From contig NZ_CAMIOH010000108.1 of NCBI RefSeq assembly GCF_946221145.1, forward strand, positions 1 to 10,484: 10,484 nt of DNA, read 5' to 3'. The DNA comes from an uncultured Paracoccus sp. (GTDB lineage Bacteria > Pseudomonadota > Alphaproteobacteria > Rhodobacterales > Rhodobacteraceae). The notes under the pieces are model-generated. The model saw only the letters and a program-made list of their open reading frames with translations, did not search any database and was not told the DNA's origin. Made by a program: the position numbers and the translations under genes. This document shows, piece after piece, positions 1 through 6,167 of the stretch (positions are counted from its first letter, which is position 1; each line of letters opens with the position of its first letter).

Positions 1-63
1 CCGACCGCCACCCCGGCGGCCGATGCCCCCGCCACCACACCCAACCCAGAGGTGCAAGGATGA
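1..63 (+). CDS. C-terminal tail of an upstream gene, probably the zinc-binding M16 peptidase subunit (partial)
   Basis: The first reading frame is open from base 1 to a TGA at 61-63 and encodes 20 residues rich in Pro, Ala and Thr (PTATPAADAPATTPNPEVQG). Its stop overlaps the ATG of the next gene as ATGA (60-63), the usual mark of translational coupling. The fragment has no recognisable domain. Identity is inferred from context: in alphaproteobacteria, genes for HXXEH-lacking M16B proteins commonly follow a gene for an active HXXEH-bearing M16B partner. A low-complexity Pro/Ala tail is plausible as a C-terminal extension. That a gene ends here is fairly sure; what it encodes is a guess. Confidence 0.55.
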   Translation, partial: PTATPAADAPATTPNPEVQG

Positions 64-1382
64 TCCGCGCCGCCGTCACGCTGTTCTTCGCGGTCCTTGC
101 GGTCCCCGCCCATGCCATCGACATCCAGCAGGTCACTTCGCCCGGCGGCATCACCGCCTGGCTGGTCCAGGACGACAGCATCCCCTTTGTCGCGGTGGAG
201 TTCGACTTCAAGGGCGGCGCCAGCCTTGACGCCCCCGACAAGCGCGGCGCGATCAATCTGATGACCGCGACCTTGGAGGAAGGCGCGGGCCAGCGGGATG
301 CGATCGGTTTCGCCCAGGCGGTCGAGGGGCTGGGCGCGCGGTTTTCCTTTGACGTGAGCGACGACGCGCTGTCGGTCAGCCTGCGGGCGCTGTCGGAAAA
401 CCGCGATCAGGCCGCCGATCTGCTGGCCACGGCCCTGACCCAGCCGCGCTTTGACGACGCGGCGGTGGACCGGGTCCGTGCGCAGGTGCAATCCATCATC
501 CGCTCCGAGGCGACCGACCCGCAATCCATCGCCGCCACCGAAATGGCCCGGCTGGCCTGGGGCGACCACCCCTATGCGACCTCGATCAACGGCACGGCAG
601 AGTCGGTGGCGGCGCTGACGCGGCAGGATCTGGTGGCGGCCAAGAACCGGGTGCTGGCCCGCGACCGGGTGGTGGTGGGCGCGGCAGGCGACATCACGCC
701 CGAGGCTCTGGGCCTGCTGCTGGACAAGGTGCTGGGCGGGCTGCCCGCTCAGGGCACCGCGCCGCTGCCCGATCCCGCGCGGTTGCAGTTGACCGGCGGC
801 GTCACGGTGATCGACTGGGACAGCCCACAGACCGTGGTCAGCTTTGCCGGTCCCGGCCTGCCCATCGACGATCCCGATTATTTCGCCGCCTTCGTGGCCA
901 ACCATATCCTGGGCGGCGGCGGCTTCAGTTCCCGCCTGATGGACGAGATCCGCGAAAAGCGCGGGTTGACCTATGGCATCGGCACCGGGCTGGCGACGGG
1001 GCTTTACGGTCAGACCTGGCAGGGTGGCATGTCGGGGTCGAACGCCACCACCGGGCAGGCGGTGGATCTGATCCGGCAGGAATGGGACCGTCTGGCCGAT
1101 GGGGTCACGGATCAGGAACTGAACGACGCCAAGACCTATCTGACCGGCGAATATCCCCTGCGCTTCGACGGCAATGGCAAGATCGCGGGGATCCTTGCGG
1201 GAATGCAGTTGATCGGCTTTCCGATCGACTATGTGAACACCCGCAATGCCAGGGTCGAGGCGGTTACGGCAGATGACGTGACCCGCGTGGCGGGGCGGCT
1301 GCTGCATTCGGATCAGTTGCGGTTCGTTCTGGTCGGGCGCCCGGAAGGGATCGCCGCGACCGATCAACCCAAGGCCGATTAG
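60..1382 (+). CDS. M16B family peptidase-like protein, non-zinc-binding subunit, exported
   Basis: This 440-residue protein has the length and two-lobe layout of M16B peptidases. Residues 1-19 form a Sec signal peptide (hydrophobic core, PAHA cleavage site), so it acts in the periplasm. Where active members carry HXXEH, this protein reads RGAINLMTATLEEGAG (62-77), with N66, T69 and A70 replacing the His, Glu and His ligands; it cannot bind catalytic zinc in the usual way. The second lobe keeps the substrate-positioning Arg/Tyr pair (R298 and Y305, R-x6-Y, within IREKRGLTYG) and a glycine-rich stretch just before it (HILGGGGFSSR). This matches the known division of labour in heterodimeric M16B proteases: one subunit holds zinc, the other the R/Y pair. 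The partner is probably the upstream gene, coupled by the ATGA overlap. The start is supported by that overlap, the signal peptide and the purine-rich AGAGG/AAGG upstream. Family call is firm; substrate unknown. Confidence 0.9.
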   Translation: MIRAAVTLFFAVLAVPAHAIDIQQVTSPGGITAWLVQDDSIPFVAVEFDFKGGASLDAPDKRGAINLMTATLEEGAGQRDAIGFAQAVEGLGARFSFDVSDDALSVSLRALSENRDQAADLLATALTQPRFDDAAVDRVRAQVQSIIRSEATDPQSIAATEMARLAWGDHPYATSINGTAESVAALTRQDLVAAKNRVLARDRVVVGAAGDITPEALGLLLDKVLGGLPAQGTAPLPDPARLQLTGGVTVIDWDSPQTVVSFAGPGLPIDDPDYFAAFVANHILGGGGFSSRLMDEIREKRGLTYGIGTGLATGLYGQTWQGGMSGSNATTGQAVDLIRQEWDRLADGVTDQELNDAKTYLTGEYPLRFDGNGKIAGILAGMQLIGFPIDYVNTRNARVEAVTADDVTRVAGRLLHSDQLRFVLVGRPEGIAATDQPKAD

Positions 1383-1401
1383 GCACAGAATCACTGGCCC
1401 G

Positions 1402-1431
1402 TGGCCCCTCTGCCTGCTAGATTTGGGGCCA
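1402..1431 (+). promoter_or_regulatory. possible -10 element and flanking dyad at the mutL start
   Basis: TAGATT (1418-1423) lies 7 nt before the mutL ATG at 1431, a spacing that would place the transcription start at or next to the start codon. The -35 at 17-nt spacing (TGGCCC, 1395-1400) is poor. A 7-bp perfect inverted repeat, TGGCCCC (1402-1408) and GGGGCCA (1425-1431), brackets the -10 and includes the A of the ATG. No strong Shine-Dalgarno is present, only GGGG, so a leaderless or near-leaderless mRNA is possible. All of this is inference from pattern. Confidence 0.3.
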
Positions 1432-3275
1432 TGAACAGCCACACCCCCCATATCCGGCCCGTCATCCGGCAATTGGACGAAGCCACCGCCAACCGCATCG
1501 CGGCGGGCGAGGTGGTCGAACGTCCGGCCTCGGCGGTCAAGGAACTGGTGGAAAATGCGCTTGATGCCGGGGCGACGCGGATCGACATCGCCATCGAGGA
1601 CGGCGGCAAGCGGCTGATCCGGGTCGGCGACGACGGCTGCGGCATGGTGGCCGATGACCTGCCGCTGGCGGTGTCGCGCCATGCCACCAGCAAGATCGAC
1701 GGCAGCGACCTGCTGGCGATCCGCAGCTTCGGCTTCCGGGGCGAGGCTTTGCCGTCGCTGGGCGCGGTCGGGCGGCTGACCATCACGTCGCGCGCGCGGG
1801 GGGCGGATGGCGCGGTGATCGGCGTGACCGGCGGCCGGATCGTCCCGGTCCAGCCCGCCGCCGCCAATCCCGGCACCGTGGTCGAACTGCGCGACCTGTT
1901 CTTTGCCACCCCTGCCCGGCTGAAATTCCTGCGCGGCGACCGGGCCGAGACGATGGCGGTGGCCGAATGCGTTCGCCGCCTGGCCATGGCCGAACCGCAG
2001 GTCGGCTTTACCCTGACCGCCGATGGCCGTCAGATTTTCCGCGCCGATCCCGAACCGGGCGATCTGTGGGACGCCTTTGGCGCGCGGCTGGCCCGCGTCA
2101 TGGGCCGGGATTTCATCGACAACGCCATCACCCTGAACGCCGAACGCGACGGGCTGTGCCTGACCGGATTCGCCGCCCTGCCGACCTATTCGCGCGGCGC
2201 GGCGGTGGCACAGCATGTCTATGTCAACGGGCGCCCGGTGCGCGACAAGCTGCTGACCGGGGCGCTGCGGGCGGGATATATGGACGTGCTGGCATCCGGG
2301 CGGCATCCGGCGGCGGTGCTGTATCTGGCCTGCGATCCGCAGATGGTCGATGTGAACGTGCATCCCGCCAAGGCCGAGGTCCGGTTCCGCGATCCGCAGG
2401 CGGCGCGGGGGCTGCTGGTCAGCGCGCTGCGGCATGGTCTGGCCGGGGCGGGTCATCGCGCCTCGTCAACGGTGGGCGACCAGACGCTGGCCGCGTTCCG
2501 TGCCGAACCCGCGCCGGTCCCGCACCCCGCCCGCGCCTGGCAGATGGACGACCGCCCCTCGGCCACGGCGATCCGCGCCGCGCATGAGGTGCAGGCCCCC
2601 GTTCTGGCGCCCGATCTGATGCCGGGCTTTGCCGAGGCGCCTTCGGCCCGCGCCGAGGCCCACGCCGAGGTCATGTCCGATCTGCACACCGACGCCCCGC
2701 TGGGCGCCGCGCGGGCACAGATCCATGAGAATTACATCATCGCCCAGACCGGGGACGGGCTGGTGATCATCGACCAGCACGCCGCCCATGAACGGCTGGT
2801 CTATGAACGGCTGAAGGCGCAGGCCGCGACCAGTGCCATTCCGGCGCAGGCCCTGCTGATCCCCGAGATCGTCGATCTGCCCCCGGGCGAGGCCGACCGC
2901 ATCCTGTCGATTGCCGGGGATCTGGCCGCGCTTGGGCTGGTGATCGAGCCGTTCGGCGGCGGCGCCATCGCGGTGCGCGAAACCCCGGCGATGCTGACCC
3001 GGCTGAATGTCGCGGCGCTGATCCGCGACATCCTGGACGATCTGGCCGATCAGGGATCGTCCGACCGGCTGCGCGGGCGGATCGACGCGGTGCTGTCGTC
3101 GATGGCCTGCCATGGCTCGGTCCGGTCGGGCCGCCGCATGTCGGCCGACGAAATGAACGCCCTGCTGCGCGAGATGGAGCGCACCCCCCGATCCGGCCAG
3201 TGCAACCACGGCCGCCCGACCTGGGTCAAGCTGCGGCTGTCCGATATCGAACGGCTGTTCGGGCGCAAGGATTGA
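1431..3275 (+). CDS. mutL: DNA mismatch repair protein MutL, endonuclease type
   Basis: MutL couples mismatch recognition by MutS to strand removal. The 614-residue protein begins with a GHKL ATPase domain: NRIAAGEVVERPASAVKELVENALDAG holds the general base E38 and Mg ligand N42, followed by DDGCGM (67-72), the ATSKI lid motif and GFRGEAL. After a variable linker (about 330-420) comes the dimerisation/endonuclease domain with DQHA-x2-E-x4-E (448-459), ACHGSVR (559-565) and CNHGRP (591-596). These metal-site motifs mark a nicking MutL, as expected in bacteria lacking MutH. QALLIP in the same domain resembles the beta-clamp-binding QxxLIP motif. An in-frame GTG at 1401 would add ten residues unlike the family, so the ATG at 1431 is preferred. 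The gene lies 48 nt after the M16 gene and may have its own promoter. Confidence 0.97.
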   Translation: MNSHTPHIRPVIRQLDEATANRIAAGEVVERPASAVKELVENALDAGATRIDIAIEDGGKRLIRVGDDGCGMVADDLPLAVSRHATSKIDGSDLLAIRSFGFRGEALPSLGAVGRLTITSRARGADGAVIGVTGGRIVPVQPAAANPGTVVELRDLFFATPARLKFLRGDRAETMAVAECVRRLAMAEPQVGFTLTADGRQIFRADPEPGDLWDAFGARLARVMGRDFIDNAITLNAERDGLCLTGFAALPTYSRGAAVAQHVYVNGRPVRDKLLTGALRAGYMDVLASGRHPAAVLYLACDPQMVDVNVHPAKAEVRFRDPQAARGLLVSALRHGLAGAGHRASSTVGDQTLAAFRAEPAPVPHPARAWQMDDRPSATAIRAAHEVQAPVLAPDLMPGFAEAPSARAEAHAEVMSDLHTDAPLGAARAQIHENYIIAQTGDGLVIIDQHAAHERLVYERLKAQAATSAIPAQALLIPEIVDLPPGEADRILSIAGDLAALGLVIEPFGGGAIAVRETPAMLTRLNVAALIRDILDDLADQGSSDRLRGRIDAVLSSMACHGSVRSGRRMSADEMNALLREMERTPRSGQCNHGRPTWVKLRLSDIERLFGRKD

Positions 3276-3323
3276 CCCCCGCCCGCAACGGCGCGACAGT
3301 CCCCAGAAGTCCAGGAGTCCGAC

Positions 3324-3695
3324 ATGCTGCAGATCAGCCCCGAAAAGATCGCCCATATCATCATCCGCGCCCGCGAATACGACAGCGGCGTCAACCCCTG
3401 GGCGCATCAGGGCAGCCGGCCTCAGCACGGGGTGGGCAGGGAACTGCACGAGTTCATCGCCGGTCTGAACGAAGACGAACAGGCGTCGCTGGTCGCGGTC
3501 CTGTGGATCGGCCGCGACAGTTTCGATGCCGACGAACTGGGCGAGGCGATCCAGACCGCACGGACGGAACGCACGACGCCCACCGAGGATTACCTGATGG
3601 GCGAACCGTTGCTGGCCGATCTTCTGGAGGCAGGGCTGGACGCCCTCGGCATCTCACCGGAAGATGCCGAGGACGATCTGAACCCCTCGGTTTAA
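3324..3695 (+). CDS. DUF3775 domain-containing protein
   Basis: This is a small acidic soluble protein of 123 residues with no signal peptide or membrane segment. The opening LQISPEKIAHIIIRAREYD, the middle HEFIAGLNEDEQASLVAVLWIGRD and the later DYLMGEPLLADLLEAGLDALG are typical of the alphaproteobacterial DUF3775 family, whose biochemical role is not known to me. The start is well supported by AGGAG at 3313-3317, 6 nt before the ATG. It lies 48 nt downstream of mutL on the same strand and could share its transcript, but this does not prove a repair role. Its TAA stop is shared head-on with the stop of the minus-strand dehydrogenase gene through the tetranucleotide TTAA. Family recognition is by eye. 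Confidence 0.85.
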   Translation: MLQISPEKIAHIIIRAREYDSGVNPWAHQGSRPQHGVGRELHEFIAGLNEDEQASLVAVLWIGRDSFDADELGEAIQTARTERTTPTEDYLMGEPLLADLLEAGLDALGISPEDAEDDLNPSV

Positions 3696-4900
3696 GAGCC
3701 TTCTTCTGCCGGGGTAACGCGGATCAGCTGGCCGTTGTCTTCGTCCGTCAGCAGCATCAGGGCACCGTCGCTGGCCACCGCGACCTCGCGGATGCGGCCG
3801 ATGCCGTCCAGATAGCGCGCCTCGCCGCTGACCCGGTCGCCGTCCAGTTCAAGACGCACCAGAGTGCCCTTCAGACCCGCGATCAGGATATCGCCCTGCC
3901 AGTCCGGGAACATCGCGCCATCGTAAAAGGTCATGTGGCCCGGCGCGATCACCGGATCCCAGTAATAGACCGGCTGTTCGGTGCCTTCCAGCTGGGTGAT
4001 GCCCTCCTCGACCTCGGCGCCGCTGTATTCGAGGCCATAGGTCACGCGCGGCCAGCCATAGTTGCGGCCCGCCAGCGGCAGGTTCAATTCGTCCCCGCCC
4101 TTCGGACCATGCTCGATGGTCCACAGACGGCCCTGCCCGTCCAGTGCGGCGCCCTGGATGTTGCGATGGCCCCAGGACCAGATTTCCGGCAAGGCCTCGG
4201 CAACGCCGGGTTCGCCTTGCGGCGCACCGGTTTCCGGGTCGATGCGGACCACCTTGCCCAGCGTCGTGGTGACATTCTGCGAATAGACCCGCGCGTCCTC
4301 GACCGAGCGTTCGCCGGTGGTGACGAACAGCGACCCGTCATTGTCGAAGACCAGCACCGATCCGAAATGCTTGGTCGAATCCCATGCCGGTTGCTGCTGC
4401 CAGATGACCTGGGTGCCTTCCAGCGTGCGGCCATCCGCGGACAGCGTGCCGGTGGCGACGGCGGTCGCCGTCTTGCCCTCCTCCCTCGGCTGGGCAAAGC
4501 TGATCCAGACGCGGCGGGTGTCGGCGAAATCGTCGGCCACGGCCACGTCCAGCAACCCGCCCTGGTCGCGGGTGTCGATCTCGGGCAGGCCGTCGATGGG
4601 GTCGGACAGCGTGCCGTCCGCGCCGACAAGACGCAGCGCCGGGGCGTCGCGTTCGGTCACCAGCCAGGTGCCATCGGGCAGTTCGGCCAGGGCCCAGGGA
4701 TGGTCCAGCCCGTCCGCGATCACGGTCTGCGTCAGCGCCACGTCATCGGCCAGCACCGGGGCGCGCGTCTGGCCTTCGAACGCAGGCTGCTGGTCGGGCG
4801 CATTCGGCGGGGCGGCGTTGAAATCCTGCGCCAGGGCGGTGCCTGCCAGCAGGCTTGCGGCGGCGGTCAGGGTGGTCAGGCGGAAACGGGACGGAATCAT
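3692..4900 (-). CDS. PQQ-dependent sugar dehydrogenase-like protein (soluble GDH/sorbosone dehydrogenase family), exported
   Basis: The 402-residue product begins with a Sec signal peptide (MIPSRFRL, then a hydrophobic core; cleavage likely after ALA at residue 24), so it should be periplasmic. The mature part has the six-bladed beta-propeller signature of the GSDH family: DHPWALAELPDG near the start, KHFGSVLVFDNDGSLFVTTGER with the likely catalytic His at 178, GHRNIQGAALD (H245) and EHGPKGGDELN (H264, D270, E271), then NYGWP. Length fits the YliI/Asd-like bacterial branch, which oxidises aldose-type sugars with PQQ and passes electrons onward; the actual substrate cannot be read from sequence. 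The ATG at 4900 follows AAGAGG at 6 nt. It is 86 nt downstream of the LYS1-like gene on the same strand and its leader holds two interlocking inverted repeats. No PQQ synthesis gene is nearby. Confidence 0.9.
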   Translation of the reverse strand: MIPSRFRLTTLTAAASLLAGTALAQDFNAAPPNAPDQQPAFEGQTRAPVLADDVALTQTVIADGLDHPWALAELPDGTWLVTERDAPALRLVGADGTLSDPIDGLPEIDTRDQGGLLDVAVADDFADTRRVWISFAQPREEGKTATAVATGTLSADGRTLEGTQVIWQQQPAWDSTKHFGSVLVFDNDGSLFVTTGERSVEDARVYSQNVTTTLGKVVRIDPETGAPQGEPGVAEALPEIWSWGHRNIQGAALDGQGRLWTIEHGPKGGDELNLPLAGRNYGWPRVTYGLEYSGAEVEEGITQLEGTEQPVYYWDPVIAPGHMTFYDGAMFPDWQGDILIAGLKGTLVRLELDGDRVSGEARYLDGIGRIREVAVASDGALMLLTDEDNGQLIRVTPAEEGS

Positions 4901-4912
4901 GGCTGGCCTCTT

Positions 4913-4956
4913 TCAGGGTTGAACGGGGTCTGCCGGTCGAACCCTGATGACCGGCA
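4913..4956 (-). promoter_or_regulatory. interlocking inverted repeats in the leader of the sugar-dehydrogenase gene; possible RNA pseudoknot
   Basis: In mRNA sense (minus strand) the order is TGCCGGTC (4956-4949), a 10-nt loop, GACCGGCA (4938-4931), a 10-nt spacer, then AACCCTGA (4920-4913), AAGAGG and the ATG at 4900. The first two arms are perfect 8-bp complements. The loop contains TCAGGGTT (4947-4940), a perfect 8-bp complement of AACCCTGA. Pairing both at once gives an H-type pseudoknot with connecting loops of 1, 1 and 10 nt, whose last strand abuts the ribosome binding site. Alternatively the two stems are mutually exclusive hairpins, or DNA operators. The arms are seen directly; the function is inference. 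Confidence 0.45.
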
Positions 4957-4986
4957 CACGTTCCGCGCGCGGCCTTCACGTCTGTG

Positions 4987-6045
4987 TCAGGCCAGCCGGT
5001 CCAGGTGGTCGCGGAACACAGCCCCCGCCCGGCCCCAGGGGCCTTCGTCGATCCGGTCCAACTGCGCCAGCACCGGCAGCAACTGCCCCGCATAATCGTC
5101 CGAGCTTTCGCGCGGCAGCATCGACGGCAGGTTGTCGATGGCCATCACGTCCAGGGCCGGCTGGTCCGCCACCCGCAGCACCGGCTGGTCCCAGGTTGTG
5201 GTCCGGTCATAGACGCGGACCGGGGAAAAGTCGCTGGTCGGGTCGCAGGCCACGTCGCCGATCACCGTCAGCGCGCGGCCCGGTCCCGCCGCATCGGCAG
5301 GCACGAAGACCGGCGCGCCGGGATGGGCCAGGATCGCATTGATGAAGATGTCATGGGCCAGCACTTCCGGGAACGGACCGCCATGGGCGGTTTCGGCCAT
5401 GTCCCAGCGGGTCACGGGCACGGCCATCGCCGCCAGCAGATCGGCGGCACCGCTGCCCACGCGGCCCTTGGCGCCGATCACGATGGCGCGGGGCCGGGGC
5501 CGTCCGGTGGCATCCATCTGGGCCCGCAATTCATCCAGCAGCAGGCCCTTGTGCGGATAGGCATGGACCGGGCCGCAGAGGCCGCCGCGCTGCTGCGCGA
5601 CCCAGGCCTTCAGGCTGACGGCGGCCCCGGCATAGCCCGCCCAGTATCCGAAGGCCGCCAGCCGCCGCCCGTCATCGTCGGTCAGGTATTCCAGATCGTA
5701 CAAGGCCCCGCCCCCGGCCTTGAAACGTCCCAGCAGCACCTGTCCCGCGGGCTGGCCCTTGAAGGCATGACCGAACATGATGTGGCGGTGACGCAGGGGC
5801 GTGCCGTCATCCGGCAGTTCCTTGAGGCCGAAGACGATGGCGTCGGCGGGCGCGGTGGGCCAGCTGCCCTGCGGCACGATGGTGGCGCCTGCCTTGGCAT
5901 AGGCATCGGTCGGGAAGACGCGGCGGGGGCTGTCCTCGACCGTGACGGCCATGCCCTGGGCGATCAGGCTGGCCACGCCTTCGGGCGTGATGCCCGCCCG
6001 ATCCTCGTTCGCGCGGCTTTCGGCCCGCACCCACAGATGTGTCAT
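4987..6045 (-). CDS. saccharopine dehydrogenase-like protein (LYS1 type, NAD+, L-lysine-forming)
   Basis: This 352-residue protein matches the LYS1/alanine dehydrogenase-transhydrogenase fold. The N-terminal part reads RAESRANEDRAGITPEGVASL; the catalytic pair of yeast Lys1 (Lys in GLKE, His in FxHxxK) appears as K75 in FGLKELP and H93 in MFGHAFKGQ. A Rossmann dinucleotide site follows as GAKGRVGSG (191-199). Length agrees with the family (about 350-370). LYS1 interconverts saccharopine with lysine and 2-oxoglutarate using NAD; in a bacterium expected to make lysine by the diaminopimelate route, degradation or an altered substrate is more likely than synthesis. No partner of a saccharopine pathway is in the window. 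An in-frame ATG at 6075 lies inside the candidate -10, so the ATG at 6045, preceded by GGGGAA and starting the family-typical MTHLWVRAE, is chosen; 6057 is a less likely alternative. Confidence 0.88.
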   Translation of the reverse strand: MTHLWVRAESRANEDRAGITPEGVASLIAQGMAVTVEDSPRRVFPTDAYAKAGATIVPQGSWPTAPADAIVFGLKELPDDGTPLRHRHIMFGHAFKGQPAGQVLLGRFKAGGGALYDLEYLTDDDGRRLAAFGYWAGYAGAAVSLKAWVAQQRGGLCGPVHAYPHKGLLLDELRAQMDATGRPRPRAIVIGAKGRVGSGAADLLAAMAVPVTRWDMAETAHGGPFPEVLAHDIFINAILAHPGAPVFVPADAAGPGRALTVIGDVACDPTSDFSPVRVYDRTTTWDQPVLRVADQPALDVMAIDNLPSMLPRESSDDYAGQLLPVLAQLDRIDEGPWGRAGAVFRDHLDRLA

Positions 6046-6072
6046 CGCGTTCCCCATCGCTGTTCGCACCGC

Positions 6073-6102
6073 CATCTAGTCCAAGCGCCCGCGCCGCGGC
6101 AA
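6073..6102 (-). promoter_or_regulatory. candidate sigma-70-type promoter of the LYS1-like gene
   Basis: On the minus strand TTGCCG (6102-6097) is followed after 18 nt by TAGATG (6078-6073). The -35 matches TTGACA at four of six positions. A transcription start about 7 nt further on would give a leader of about 20 nt containing GGGGAA before the ATG at 6045, which also supports that start over the ATG at 6075. Inferred from consensus only. Confidence 0.4.
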
Positions 6103-6134
6103 GGGAACCACGCCTGCGCAGGGGGTGTTTCCCT
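6102..6134. promoter_or_regulatory. imperfect dyad in the divergent intergenic region (possible operator or leader hairpin)
   Basis: AGGGAA (6102-6107) pairs with TTCCCT (6129-6134), then CAC (6109-6111) with GTG (6125-6127), around a perfect 10-bp palindrome CCTGCGCAGG (6113-6122). The total is 14 base pairs interrupted by one mismatch and a 1-by-2 internal loop. The dyad abuts the candidate -35 of the leftward gene and ends 33 nt before the ATG of the rightward gene, a position suited to a regulator acting on either or both genes. No binding-protein gene is adjacent. Confidence 0.4.
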
Positions 6135-6167
6135 GCTGTCCCCGCAATCATGCCTTTGGAGAAAGCG

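Noticed and set aside
1401..1430. GTG at 1401 as the start of MutL
   Set aside because: The ten added residues are not typical of MutL N-termini and have no ribosome binding site; ATG at 1431 precedes the usual IRQLDEATANRIAAGEVV start.
2466..3449. Minus-strand open frame of 327 codons opposite mutL
   Set aside because: It is antisense to conserved MutL endonuclease motifs, has no domain and no start signal.
3200..5095. Long plus-strand open frame (631 codons) across the DUF3775 and sugar-dehydrogenase genes
   Set aside because: It is rich in Arg, Gln and Gly with no domain, and lies mainly antisense to a clear exported dehydrogenase; typical of stop-poor frames at high GC.
6118..6136. GCAGGG-N7-CCCTGC hairpin as an intrinsic terminator
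   Set aside because: It has only six base pairs and no T run, lies upstream of both divergent genes where no terminator is needed, and competes with the larger dyad at 6102-6134.
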